Shown in pieces: positions 20,508 through 29,018 of a stretch of DNA of 64,000 bases. The translations under genes and the position numbers were made by a program. Positions within the stretch are counted from its first letter, which is position 1, and each line of letters begins with the position of its first letter. Source of the DNA: Collinsella ihumii (lineage in GTDB: Bacteria; Actinomycetota; Coriobacteriia; Coriobacteriales; Coriobacteriaceae); the NCBI RefSeq assembly GCF_900046475.1, contig NZ_FCOU01000011.1:24618-88617 (forward strand), read 5' to 3'. The notes beneath the pieces are model-generated. The model was not told the origin of the DNA and searched no databases. It worked only from the letters and a program-made list of their open reading frames with translations.

Positions 20508-20603
20508 GGGGCCGATGACACAGAGCGGACGGTCTGACACACTAACAGCAATTTGCAGACCCCCTATAGCGTGTCAAAGCGTCCGCTCTGTGACATCGGC
20601 CCC
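20508..20603. repeat. Imperfect palindrome beginning GGCCGATGACACA (family E)
   Basis: Arms of about 36 nt at each end pair with four to five mismatches around a roughly 24-nt loop. The outer GGGGCCGATG and the CACAGAGCGGAC block match closely. A second family member lies at 38503-38581. Intergenic. Confidence 0.75.
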
Positions 20604-20752
20604 GTGGTGAAAACCTTAAGTCAGTGTTTCCCAAGGACATCGTTGAACACGCCGCCCCTTCTCAGGGCGGGAATCGATTCGGAAACACACGCCTGCTACC
20701 ATCGTGATCAGGGGCCGATGTTGTGCCCGTTCCGCAAGAGAAAGGACGACCC

Positions 20753-21502
20753 ATGAGCCTGTGGACCGAACTCGACAAGCTGAAGAGCGCCACCTGGGTG
20801 GAGCTCTCCCATCCGCTTACCGACGACAGCCCGTACTGGGCAGGCATCCCGGCGGGGTCGGTGGAGCTCTGCCGCACCGTGTTCGACTACGACGAGGAGA
20901 TGCTCTCCTGCCGTATCCATACCTACAAGTTCCCGGGTCAGTTCGGCACGCATATCGACTTCCCCAACCACTTCACACCCGGCGCCGCCGGCGCCGAAGC
21001 ATACGGCGCCACCGACATGGTGATGCCGCTCGTCGTGATCGACCTCACGCCCAAGATCGCGGCAGAAGGCCCCGACGTGGCCATCACGGTCGACGACATC
21101 GAGGCGTGGGAGACGGAGCACGGCCGCATCCCCGCCGGCGCGTTCGTGGCGCTGCGCACCGACTGGTCGAAGCGCTGGCCCGACAACGAAGCGCTCAACA
21201 ACTTCGACGACGAGGGCGGCGAGCACTGCCCCGGATGGTCCATGGGGGCGCTGCAGTTCCTCTACAACGAGCGCGACATCGCCATGAACGGCCACGAGAC
21301 GTTCGACACCGACGCGAGCTATCTTGCCGCCGAGGCAGGCGACCTCGCCTGCGAGCGATGGGTACTCGACCAGGGCCACCTGCAGGTCGAGGTGATGGAC
21401 AACCTCGACAAGGTGCCGGCGACCGGCGCCATCGTGTTCGTGAGCTGGCCGCGCATCGAGGGCGCCACCGGCCTGCCTGCGCGGGTTGTCGCGGCTTATT
21501 AG
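20753..21502 (+). CDS. Cyclase family protein (kynurenine formamidase-like metal hydrolase)
   Basis: A 249-residue member of the cyclase/KynB family (PF04199). Diagnostic features are ELSHPLTDDSPYW near residues 17-29, the metal site GTHIDFPNHFTPG (HxxxDxP-type), and the late CERWVLDQGHLQVEVMDNLDKVP segment with the conserved Glu. AAAGGA precedes the ATG. Family members hydrolyse formamides, cyclic amides or isatin; the cysteine-free metal site is intact, so activity is likely, but no pathway neighbour indicates the substrate. Monocistronic. Confidence 0.85.
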   Translation: MSLWTELDKLKSATWVELSHPLTDDSPYWAGIPAGSVELCRTVFDYDEEMLSCRIHTYKFPGQFGTHIDFPNHFTPGAAGAEAYGATDMVMPLVVIDLTPKIAAEGPDVAITVDDIEAWETEHGRIPAGAFVALRTDWSKRWPDNEALNNFDDEGGEHCPGWSMGALQFLYNERDIAMNGHETFDTDASYLAAEAGDLACERWVLDQGHLQVEVMDNLDKVPATGAIVFVSWPRIEGATGLPARVVAAY

Positions 21503-21677
21503 TTTTTGCTTTGGTGAGATTGAGGACCGTCCCCGCCTCCGGAGCGCTTGATGCCGCCGGGGCGGGGCTTTTCATGGTTTGGGGCTTCCGAAACGCGTAA
21601 GGGAATCGCTGTACCCGCCCGTGCACGAAACCGCACCTTGGTAAAAGGTTTTAGCAAGGTGCGAGAGCACTTCGTTT

Positions 21678-21837
21678 TGAATTTGGTATCAACTCTTGGG
21701 CAATAAGGGCCGCTTTTGGGCGAATCGGAGGCGCCTCCCGGGCCCCCTGAGATAAACCAAGCAGAGAACCCGCAGGTCACAGTCTTGTCAGATATGGCCG
21801 TTTCCCATCTATACTTCCCGATTTGATACCAAATTCA
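21678..21837. repeat. Long-spacer inverted repeat, 15-bp arms
   Basis: TGAATTTGGTATCAA at 21678-21692 is repeated as its exact complement at 21823-21837, with 130 bp between. The interval has no convincing gene. Flanking bases (CTC versus ATC and CGGG) are partly conserved. Similar in layout to the elements near 20.3, 45.8 and 55.4 kb. Confidence 0.6.
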
Positions 21838-21983
21838 TTTTTTGAATATAGTAACCCCCTCTGTCCTGCGGTTTTGCGGCGCGATTTCCCCACCGCGCTC
21901 TTAACGGTAGCTTCGGATAGGCCTACAAGCCCTTTTGAACATCGCTCTCAGAAGCGATGTTCGGTTGCGACCCCGCTGCCCCA

Positions 21984-22199
21984 TCACGCCCTCCGCTCTG
22001 CATACAAATCCATACCCAGCATCGTCAGCACGTTGAGGGCTTTGCCTATCTCGGCGGTCTCCTTGCCGTTTTCCAGCTGCGAGAGATACGTGATCCCCAC
22101 GCCCGACACATCCGCAAGTTCCGTTTGGGTCATGTGCTGCCGTTTTCGCTCGTCTCTGATAAGGCGGCCGAGGTCGGCCGTGTCGGAAAGCGGGATCAT
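21984..22199 (-). CDS. XRE/HipB-like DNA-binding protein
   Basis: 71 residues with an XRE helix-turn-helix at about residues 9-60: LGRLIRDERKRQHMTQTELA, then DVSGVGITYLSQLENGKETA. The form and length resemble HipB-type antitoxins and short phage-type repressors. AGGAG precedes the ATG and lies inside a 16-bp palindrome, one of two flanking the promoter region, which suggests autorepression. No hipA or other toxin gene follows on the same strand; the 480 bp downstream are non-coding. It is either an orphan antitoxin left after loss of its partner or a standalone regulator. Confidence 0.75.
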   Translation of the reverse strand: MIPLSDTADLGRLIRDERKRQHMTQTELADVSGVGITYLSQLENGKETAEIGKALNVLTMLGMDLYAERRA

Positions 22200-22208
22200 G
22201 GGGACTCC

Positions 22209-22263
22209 TTATGCGTTCGCATAAACTGGCAGTGATTCGAGTTTAGTTTATGCGAACGCATAA
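22209..22263. promoter_or_regulatory. Paired 16-bp operators of the XRE gene
   Basis: TTATGCGTTCGCATAA at 22209-22224 and TTATGCGAACGCATAA at 22248-22263. Each has perfect 7-bp arms around a two-base centre, and the two are mutual complements, 39 bp apart centre to centre. They lie just upstream of and over the ribosome site of the XRE gene, as expected for HipB-style dimeric operators. Confidence 0.75.
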
Positions 22264-22691
22264 GGCAAACTGATGCGTGTTGGCTGTTGAGATACTCCGA
22301 GATCCTCGGTGAAGTCTGTTGCGGTCCTCGTTTTTTTCAAAAAAGTCTTATGCCAACAATTCATTTTGTATATACTGCCGCGCACGACGGCAGCTGCGTC
22401 CGCCAAACGCATGCGAATCGAAGTTCACCGATTCTGGAGTATGGAGCACCGCCTGCCCAGAAATGTTATGGCATCATGGGCGATCTCACGCGCTGACTTC
22501 AATCAACAATCGGCTAAGTGATTGACACCCTATGCCAGTGGTATCGTGTTAATGAGTGCCCCGGTGCGACCGCTGCTTGCAAGTCCCCGGGGCCAAGCGC
22601 TATCTACAGAAAGCGCCTATACGCTGGAAGCAACCGAAATCGAGTAGTAACCCAATCTGGTAACGCCAATCAGCCCGAACGGTACCGCCTG
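22264..22691. other. Non-coding debris between the XRE gene and istB remnant
   Basis: No credible gene. It holds a 28-bp sequence (22470-22497) repeated at 24169-24196 with two mismatches, a GCCCCGG/CCCGGGGC hairpin near 22558-22593, and a perfect 10-bp hairpin CGGTACCGCC/GGCGGTACCG at 22680-22710 next to the truncated istB end. Probably scar tissue from insertion and loss. Confidence 0.5.
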
Positions 22692-23177
22692 TCAACAACC
22701 GGCGGTACCGCGAGCAGGCTCCCCTGGTACCGATGCGGCTTCCTCCGCTTCGCGAAATACTCGCGCATGCTCGGCCCGTCGAGGTCGATGCGGCGCGTTC
22801 CGGTCACCCATCATGTCGGCCAACCTGGCGAAGCACGCGGTGAACAGCCCGCGGCACACAGCGTCACCGAGCGTCCGTCCGAGGAAGCTCTTGCTGCACC
22901 CCATCTTCGAGATCATGGCGACGACCTCGCAGGCCTCGACCCGCTCGCACTCCGAGAGACGGGCGACGCGGCTGCGGCCGAGTTTTCGCTCCCTCGGGAA
23001 CGCGACGCCCTCGACGCAGGTGGAGGGGGACTTGAGGCGGACGTCGCGCACGAGCTTGGCGACCTTGCGGTCGCGACAGGCGGAGGTCTCCGCCTCGATC
23101 GGCATCTCCATCCGCTCCTCGAAGGCATGGCGATCGCAGAAGTCGTCCTCGACCATTTCGCGGAGCCTTTCGTCCAT
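22692..23177 (-). pseudogene. Decayed IS21-type istB (transposition helper ATPase) fragment
   Basis: The frame encodes an IstB-like N-terminus: FEERMEMPIEAETSACRDRK, VAKLVRDVRLKSPSTCVEGV, then ARLSECERVEACEVV and a degenerate P-loop region MGCSKSFLGRTLGDAVCRGL followed by FARLADMMGD. In IstB the P-loop is normally GxxGxGKS/T; here the leading Gly residues are lost. After MMGD the frame changes, and a related continuation (MREYFAKRRKPHR) is in another frame, so at least one frameshift plus C-terminal truncation has occurred. No istA is present. Confidence 0.7.
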
Positions 23178-23217
23178 CGCTTGAGTGGTGATATTGGCTG
23201 TTAATCAGCTCAATCGT

Positions 23218-23267
23218 TTGTTTCTAATGCATATGCATAGCGATTATAGGGTAGATTGCTATATAGC
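23218..23267 (+). promoter_or_regulatory. Promoter/operator of the toxin-antitoxin pair
   Basis: An AT-rich block with TTGTTT and GATTAT as possible -35/-10 hexamers (18 bp apart). It contains two perfect palindromes, ATGCATATGCAT at 23227-23238 and GCTATATAGC at 23258-23267. DinJ/RelB antitoxins bind such palindromes to autoregulate their operons. Confidence 0.55.
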
Positions 23268-23295
23268 TAAAATAGTCCAGTAGAAGGAGCTGACC

Positions 23296-23586
23296 ATGAG
23301 TACAACCACCATCACACTTGATGACGACGTTAAGCGCCAGACCGTCGAAATTCTCGACTCCATCGGCATGTCGCTGAGCGGCTACTTTAACCTCGCCGCG
23401 CGCCAGCTCTGCATCACCCGGCGCGTGCCGTTCGACATCGTCGCGCCCGAGCCCGAGCCCACCGAGAAGACGAGGCGCGCACTCGTCGCTGCAGAAGCCA
23501 AGGCCCTCGGCCTTATCCCCGATGACGCCCCCGGCTTCACCGATGCAGACGAACTCATCTCGTTCCTCGACAGCCAGGGGGAGTAA
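23296..23586 (+). CDS. dinJ: RelB/DinJ family antitoxin
   Basis: 96 residues with an N-terminal ribbon-helix-helix (TTTITLDDDVKRQTVEILDS, then IGMSLSGYFNLAARQL) typical of RelB/DinJ, and an acidic C-terminal tail that would wrap the toxin. AGAAGGAG precedes the start. The toxin gene begins 3 nt after its stop. Role: neutralises the YafQ-type endoribonuclease and represses the operon together with it. Confidence 0.9.
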   Translation: MSTTTITLDDDVKRQTVEILDSIGMSLSGYFNLAARQLCITRRVPFDIVAPEPEPTEKTRRALVAAEAKALGLIPDDAPGFTDADELISFLDSQGE

Positions 23587-23588
23587 CC

Positions 23589-23897
23589 GTGTATGAGGTC
23601 AAACCCGAACCGCAGTTCCAGACCGACTACCGGCGCGTGATGCGTGAACACCCCGAGCTAAAACCTGAATTCCGGGCCGCCGTCCGCGAACTCATGCAGA
23701 CGGGCAGCGTCTCGGAACACTACCGGCCCCACGTGCTGCAAAACCCCGGAGGAAACTACAACGGGCATATTGATTTCCATCTCTCCGACGGCAAAACAGA
23801 TGTGATCGTCCTCTACGTCCCCCACAAGACGAACCCGATAATCCGTCTCGTCCGCATGGGATCGCATGACGAGCTGTTCCGTGGCAAGGTGCGGTAA
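23589..23897 (+). CDS. yafQ: YafQ-family mRNA interferase toxin
   Basis: 102 residues from a GTG start. The sequence follows the YafQ/RelE fold: FQTDYRRVMREHPELKPEFR, the HVLQNPGGNYNGHIDFHLSD segment, LYVPHKTNPIIRLVRMGSHDELF. The C-terminal catalytic elements of YafQ (His in the HIDFHL region, Asp, and His near the MGSHDELF end) appear present, so it is probably active as a ribosome-dependent mRNA endonuclease. Part of a two-gene operon with dinJ inside an accessory patch. Confidence 0.9.
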   Translation: MYEVKPEPQFQTDYRRVMREHPELKPEFRAAVRELMQTGSVSEHYRPHVLQNPGGNYNGHIDFHLSDGKTDVIVLYVPHKTNPIIRLVRMGSHDELFRGKVR

Positions 23898-24585
23898 TTG
23901 GACGAAGCGTTTTCGATACATGCATTCGATCTCTTCTAGAAATGCAAAACGAACCGTTGAAGCATCGGATCGAACTCGCCGGGAGTCTGCTACCCTCGCG
24001 AAGAATGGCGCTATTCGCCGTTTCCACACATGTTGCGCAAGTGCACAATAAAACAATCTGCCCCGTCTGGTTGCAGGCGTGTGCTCCTTAATTGGAGGTC
24101 TCCGAAAGTCTGCCTTTCGCAATGAATCCCTCGCCGCATAGGATGACCGGAGGCAGCAGGAAGTTGTTGGCATCATGGGCGACCTCACGCGCCGACATAA
24201 TATGGTTCCATCTTCTGCAGCTCGAGCGTCGTATTGTCCGGCGCGATCAATTAATGCGTACTCCCACCCTAGGTTACCGCCCAACGTGGCAAGGACGGTC
24301 CGGGGGATAAAGCCACTCAATACGAGCCCTACGACGACGTCCCGACCATCGGTTTCATCGTTATATTTCGAGGAATACCTCCGCAGCAACGCGCACCTTA
24401 TCTACCGGTGCGCCGCGAGCAAAGGGGTCGGAGTCGCCTAACCCAATTCTTGTAGAGCGATATCGTACCCGCTCCGGTGCTCACTCGCTGTCGTCGTCGC
24501 ACAGCACGCGCTCACCATCCACCAAACTCAGCACCTCATGAAACAAGGCCGCTTCCTTTGTGGGCGCACCATAGCCGCATGGTCC
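23898..24585. other. Gene-poor debris between yafQ and fic
   Basis: About 690 bp with no supportable gene. It contains the second copy of the 28-bp repeat (24169-24196, 26/28 identical to 22470-22497). On the minus strand that repeat reads as part of a short broken frame (SAREVAHDANNFLLPP), which matches SAREIAHDAITFLG at the first copy, so both may be relics of one gene family that I cannot name. Other frames are broken by stops. Confidence 0.5.
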
Positions 24586-25347
24586 TCATGCCCCCAGCGA
24601 GGGGTCGATTGCCAGATACTCATCCAGCCGAGTCTCCTCAAGCGCAGCCACCATATCCGCAAAGGGGCCGAGCTCGCCGTGCACGGCATGCGCCTCAAGC
24701 GCATCGTAGTACTCGATTCGCTGCTCCTTCGCAACGGGCACCGGCAGAAAGCCGGCGAGCATGAGCTGGTAGTTCATGAGCATGCGCGCCGTGCGCCCGT
24801 TGCCGTCCACAAACGGATGGATGCGCACGAGCTCAGCGTGGGTCCATGCCGCAAGCTCTATGGAGTTGCTGTCCGCCGTCCCGGCAAGACGCGCAAAGAA
24901 TTCCTTGACCTGCGCGTGCATATCCTCCCCAACAGGCGGCACAAAGCCGGCGCCGGGTATACGCACCCCCACGTTGCGATATGTACCGCCCGGCAGGATA
25001 TTCTCGAGCAGGAGCATGTGGATATCCTTGGCGATGTTCTCCGTTGGCGCATCGCCCTTGGCAACGTGTTCTTTCACGTAGTTGAACGCCTTGCGATGGT
25101 TTGCTACTTCGTAAATCTCGCGCAGGAACTTGCCGCCGACCGACAGTCCGTCCTCCAAGATCGCCTTGGTCTGCACGAGCGTAAGCGTGTTGCCCTCGAT
25201 GGCGGTGGAGTTGTGCGCATATTCAACGTCAAAGCTGCGCTCGAAGCTCTCCAGCGCCACAGGATCGATAGCGCCCAAGATGACGTGCAGCCGATCACGC
25301 TTGCCGCATATGCGGCTGTAGTCCATATGAAGCGTGCCTCGTTTCAT
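24586..25347 (-). CDS. Fic family protein (class II AMPylator-type)
   Basis: 253 residues. The Fic core motif HPFVDGNGRTAR begins at H177, with the upstream flap region GGTYRNVGVRIPGAGFVPPV and the helix LAAWTHAELVRI. An intramolecular inhibitory motif STAIEGN (residues 47-53, consensus S/TxxxEG/N) precedes the domain, which defines class II Fic proteins that self-inhibit and need no separate antitoxin. They transfer AMP from ATP to hydroxyl side chains of target proteins. No ribosome site is clear; starts at 25347 or the ATG seven codons later are both possible. It stands alone beside the toxin-antitoxin patch. Confidence 0.88.
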   Translation of the reverse strand: MKRGTLHMDYSRICGKRDRLHVILGAIDPVALESFERSFDVEYAHNSTAIEGNTLTLVQTKAILEDGLSVGGKFLREIYEVANHRKAFNYVKEHVAKGDAPTENIAKDIHMLLLENILPGGTYRNVGVRIPGAGFVPPVGEDMHAQVKEFFARLAGTADSNSIELAAWTHAELVRIHPFVDGNGRTARMLMNYQLMLAGFLPVPVAKEQRIEYYDALEAHAVHGELGPFADMVAALEETRLDEYLAIDPSLGA

Positions 25348-25830
25348 CGACCGGTTCCTCTACTCCATCATGAAGCAAAGCCCGCACCGCCCTGCCACCA
25401 TTATGGAGACACGACGGACACAACCGCACCGGTTCTGCCGTCACGCAGAGGGTCATGAATATGTATGGCTCAACCCAGCGCTAGATTCAGGCAATTTGAC
25501 AGGCATGAGATGGGGACCGGAAGATCAACGCTGGACCCAGCATGAAACGACCCTGTATAACGGAGAAAAGGTACACATTTTGAAGGGGTGTCCGTTTAAC
25601 AAAAGGCAAGAGTGGGCCACGCGTGAGGAGCTGCGGTTTCTTTACACGCCGCATCGCGTCCGTGTGTATAATGGGGTCCGTAATATGAACCTAAAAAGGT
25701 GTACTTTTTGATGTCCTCGCCAGGCCCTCTACCTGCGCGAACACCTCGCTTCGCATGCCCGCGACCCAAAACAACGGACCGCGCATCCACCGGCGCGCCA
25801 AAAACTCCCTCACACACCGACACACAAAAA
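25348..25830. other. Intergenic region between fic and the fructose operon
   Basis: About 480 bp without a convincing gene. A TATAAT hexamer at 25667-25672 (plus strand, TTTACA 20 bp upstream) is followed by only an 8-codon frame. Two similar A/T-rich motifs (GGTACACATTTTG near 25571 and GGTGTACTTTTTG near 25698) could be regulator sites. The fic promoter must also lie here. Confidence 0.4.
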
Positions 25831-25864
25831 AGACCCGATCCGGCACATGACCGAATCGGGTCTT
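25831..25864 (-). terminator. Intrinsic terminator of the fructose operon
   Basis: On the minus strand AAGACCCGAT(T)CGG pairs with CCG(G)ATCGGGTCTT around a 7-nt loop and runs into TTTTTTGTG. It lies about 65 nt after the fruA stop. Confidence 0.88.
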
Positions 25865-25927
25865 CCCCAACATATATCTAACGCGTGCCGAACTACGCGG
25901 CCCCGTTCGCACCAGGCTCAGCTGGTA

Positions 25928-27958
25928 CTAACGCTCCAAACCGGACACCTCTGCAGGCAGCGGCTTCTTCAAGAAGGACAGGATCAGGCAGGCGACCACC
26001 GCGCCGACAACGAGCGCGAGAAGGTACATGACCGGGTTGCCGATGACCGCGATCACCCAGGCGCCACCATGGGGCGCAGGACTCGTGCAACCAAAGCCGG
26101 CAGACATCGCGCCCGCGATCGCGGCGCCGACGATGCAGGAAGGCAACACGCGCCCGGGATCGGCCGCGGCGTACGGAATCGCGCCCTCGGTGATGAACGA
26201 CAGGCCCATGATGTAGTTCACGATGCCCGCCTTGCGGTTCTCGAACGTCCAGCGGTTCTTGAAGATCGTCGTGGACAGGGCGATCGCCAACGGCGGGACC
26301 ATGCCGCCGATCATGACGGAGGCCATGATGATCTGACCGGTCGTGGTGCCGTCGGCGAGCATGGCGGTGCCGAACACGTACGCGGCCTTGTTGAACGGGC
26401 CGCCCATGTCGACCGACATCATGCCGGCGACCACGGCGCCCAGAAGCACGAGGTTGGTCGTGCCCATGCCGTTCAGGGCGGCCGTGAGCCACGAGTTGAT
26501 GGCTGCAAAGATCGGGTTGAGGGCAAGCATCACGAGCCCGATCAGGAAGATCGCGATCAGCGGATACAGCAGCACCGGCTTGATGCCCTCAAGCGAGTCG
26601 GGCAGCTTATCGCACAGCCTCTCGAGGCCATACGTCAGGTAGCCGGCGGCGAAACCCGCGAACAGCGCCGCGATGAAGCCGCCCGAGATCAGCGCGGCCT
26701 GCGCGTCGGCGTCCATGGCGCTGGAGAGGTAGCCGAGCGTGAAGCCCTGCTTGGCGATCCAGCCGCCCACAAAGCCAGGCGCCAGGCCGGGGCGGTCGGC
26801 GATGGACATGGAGATGAAGCCCGCGAGGATCGGCAGCATGAAGTTGAACGCCTGGTTGCCGACGAGGTTAAAGAACGCGGCGAGCGGGGTGCTGGAGCCA
26901 TAGGAGCTCGTGCCCATGCCGGCCTGGTCGAGCAAGAAGGAGATGGCCATGAGGATGCCGCCGCCCACGACGAACGGCAGCATGTGGGACACGCCGTTCA
27001 TCAGGTGCTTGTAGACAGTGGAACCGATGCCCTCGGTCGAGGCGGACGCCGCCGGCGCGGACGAGCCGCCCTCGGCGTGGCAGATGGGCGCCTCCCCGTT
27101 CATGATGATGTTGATGAGACGCTCCGCGTCGTTGATGCCGGCAGAGACGTTGGTGGAGTACAGCGGCTTGCCGTTGAAGCGGGAGAGCTCGATGCCCTTG
27201 TCGGCGGCGATGATGATGCCGCGGCACGCGGCGATCTCCTCGGCTGTCAGCGCGTTCTTGGTGCCGACCGAGCCCTGGGTCTCGACCTTGATGGTGACAC
27301 CCATCTGCTCGGCGACCTTCTCGAGGTTCTCGGCTGCCATGTAGGTGTGCGCGATGCCCGTGGGGCACGCGGTGATGGCGAGCACCTGCGGAAGGCCCGG
27401 ATCTGCTGCGGCGTCTGTGCCGGCTGCGGCAGCGGCAGCCGCCTCGCGGGCGGCCTTGGCCTCGGCGGCCTTCTTCTCCTTCTCCGCCTGCTCGGCATCG
27501 TGGGCGGCCTCGGCCGTATCGATCACCGACAAAAACTCGTCGACCGTCTTGGCGGCGCGCAGGGCATCGGCAAAGTCCTCGTGCATGAGCAGCATCGAGA
27601 GCTTGGCGAGCACCTCGAGGTGCACGTTGGCCTGACCCTCGGGGGCCGCGATCATGAAGATGAGGTCGGAGGGCTTGCCGTCCGGCGCGTTCCAATCGAC
27701 GCCCGCGGGAACCGTGATGGCGGCGAGACCGGGGCGCACGACGGCGTCGGTCTTGGCGTGCGGGATGGCGACGCCCTCGCCCACCGCGGTGCTGAACTGC
27801 GACTCACGCTCGAGCACCGCCGCGCGGTACTTCTCGCGATCGCTGATGGTGCCGCTCGCATCGTGCAGGTCGACCAGCACGTCGATGGCATCCGCCTGCG
27901 TGGCGGCCGCGACTCCCAGCTTTACCCCATTCTTACTGAACAACTCGGTTATTTTCAT
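25928..27958 (-). CDS. fruA: PTS fructose transporter, fused EIIABC
   Basis: 676 residues carrying out uptake and C1 phosphorylation of fructose. Domains in order: EIIA (about 1-150) with the phospho-His in GVAIPHAK (H67); an Ala/Glu/Lys-rich linker (about 151-185); EIIB (about 190-290) with the phospho-Cys in ITACPTGIAHTYMAA (C198); EIIC (about 310-665) with eight to ten membrane spans and GGPFNKAAYVFG. AAAGGGG precedes the start. Last gene of fruR-fruK-fruA and followed by a terminator. The product, fructose 1-phosphate, is the substrate of the preceding FruK. No HPr domain is fused, so general PTS proteins are encoded elsewhere. Confidence 0.95.
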   Translation of the reverse strand: MKITELFSKNGVKLGVAAATQADAIDVLVDLHDASGTISDREKYRAAVLERESQFSTAVGEGVAIPHAKTDAVVRPGLAAITVPAGVDWNAPDGKPSDLIFMIAAPEGQANVHLEVLAKLSMLLMHEDFADALRAAKTVDEFLSVIDTAEAAHDAEQAEKEKKAAEAKAAREAAAAAAAGTDAAADPGLPQVLAITACPTGIAHTYMAAENLEKVAEQMGVTIKVETQGSVGTKNALTAEEIAACRGIIIAADKGIELSRFNGKPLYSTNVSAGINDAERLINIIMNGEAPICHAEGGSSAPAASASTEGIGSTVYKHLMNGVSHMLPFVVGGGILMAISFLLDQAGMGTSSYGSSTPLAAFFNLVGNQAFNFMLPILAGFISMSIADRPGLAPGFVGGWIAKQGFTLGYLSSAMDADAQAALISGGFIAALFAGFAAGYLTYGLERLCDKLPDSLEGIKPVLLYPLIAIFLIGLVMLALNPIFAAINSWLTAALNGMGTTNLVLLGAVVAGMMSVDMGGPFNKAAYVFGTAMLADGTTTGQIIMASVMIGGMVPPLAIALSTTIFKNRWTFENRKAGIVNYIMGLSFITEGAIPYAAADPGRVLPSCIVGAAIAGAMSAGFGCTSPAPHGGAWVIAVIGNPVMYLLALVVGAVVACLILSFLKKPLPAEVSGLER

Positions 27959-28063
27959 AGCGAACCCCTTTCCCCGGCATAAGCCAGCCCAGCCGCCAAT
28001 ATCTGACGGGCTCTGTAGGAACAGATTTGATATGGGCGACGCGCGAATTTTGCGCGCGAGCCG

Positions 28064-28975
28064 TTAACGATTGAAGGCGGCGAGCAGCGCCTCGACCTGG
28101 TCTCGCTCGGCGAGGCCCAGCGAGAACGCGCTCGCGGACCCCGTGCAGACGCCCATGGCAAACGCCCGCTCGACATCGCCTGCGCTCTCCAGCCAACCGG
28201 CAATGAAACCCGCGACCATCGAGTCGCCCGCGCCCACCGAGTTCACCACAGTGCCCGCGGGCGAGGGCCCTTCGACCACCTGGCCGTCCTCGGCGACCAG
28301 AACCGCGCCCTCCCCCGCCATCGAGACGAGCACGTTGCGCGCGCCGCGCTCCTGGAGCTTCTTCGCGTACGGAACCACCTCGTCACGTCGCTTGAGCTCA
28401 ACGCCGAAGATCTCGCCCAGCTCGTGGTTGTTCGGCTTGATGAGGAAGGGCTTGAACGGAAGGACGTTGACGAGCAGGTCGCGCGTGGCGTCGACCACGA
28501 TGCGGATGCCCCGGCCCTCCAGGCGCTTCATGATGCGCTCGTAGATGTCGCCGGGAAGCGCCGCGGGCACGCTGCCGGAGATGACCAGGATGTCGTCGGT
28601 AGCGAGCGCATCGAGCTTGGCGTACAGTTCATCGATGTCGCGCTCGTCGATATCGGGGCCGATGCCATTGATCTCGGTCTCCTCGTTCGACTTGACCTTG
28701 ACGTTGATGCGGCTCATGCCGTGGCTGACCTCGATGAAGTCGGTGTCGATGCCCTGCAGCTGAAGGCGGCGCGCGATCTCGTCGCCGGTGAACCCGGCAA
28801 GAAAGCCGAGTGCGCAGCTCGGGTGGCCGAGGTTCTTGAGCACGATGGACACGTTGATGCCCTTGCCGCCCGCCATGACGGTCTCGCGCGTCACGCGGTT
28901 GACCGCGCCGAGCGCAAGGTCGTCGACTGCCACGACGTAATCGAGGCACGGGTTGAAGGTGACGGTGTAGATCAT
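28064..28975 (-). CDS. fruK: 1-phosphofructokinase
   Basis: A 303-residue PfkB-family kinase making fructose 1,6-bisphosphate from fructose 1-phosphate. Starts MIYTVTFNPCLDYVVAVDDL, typical of FruK/LacC. The motif GGKGINVSIVLKNLG binds substrate, and the C-terminal GAGDSMVAGFIAG provides the catalytic Asp and anion hole. I chose the ATG at 28975, preceded by GAGAG, over an ATG 27 nt upstream that adds nine non-homologous residues. It lies between fruR and fruA in the operon. Confidence 0.93.
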   Translation of the reverse strand: MIYTVTFNPCLDYVVAVDDLALGAVNRVTRETVMAGGKGINVSIVLKNLGHPSCALGFLAGFTGDEIARRLQLQGIDTDFIEVSHGMSRINVKVKSNEETEINGIGPDIDERDIDELYAKLDALATDDILVISGSVPAALPGDIYERIMKRLEGRGIRIVVDATRDLLVNVLPFKPFLIKPNNHELGEIFGVELKRRDEVVPYAKKLQERGARNVLVSMAGEGAVLVAEDGQVVEGPSPAGTVVNSVGAGDSMVAGFIAGWLESAGDVERAFAMGVCTGSASAFSLGLAERDQVEALLAAFNR

Positions 28976-29018
28976 GGAAGGGCTCTCTTTCTTGGTCGAC
29001 ATGCCTGGTTTCTAGCGC

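Larger units (their letters stand above)
22470..24196. repeat. Flanking 28-bp direct repeats around the istB/TA segment
   Basis: GGCATCATGGGCGATCTCAC... at 22470-22497 and GGCATCATGGGCGACCTCAC... at 24169-24196, 26 of 28 bases identical, same orientation. They bracket the istB remnant and dinJ-yafQ. Could be duplicated ends of an integrated segment or the remains of a repeated gene. Confidence 0.5.

Noticed and set aside
23658..24389. A 243-codon minus-strand frame overlapping yafQ
   Set aside because: The first third to half lies in debris with broken frames and the rest is antisense to yafQ; no continuous protein family is visible.
25334..25711. A 125-codon plus-strand frame between fic and fruA
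   Set aside because: Starts inside the fic 5' end on the opposite strand, has no ribosome site, and shows no similarity or plausible domain.
25847..27982. A 711-codon plus-strand open frame opposite fruA
   Set aside because: Antisense shadow of the PTS gene; low-complexity Arg/Asp/His/Gly composition and no recognisable domain.
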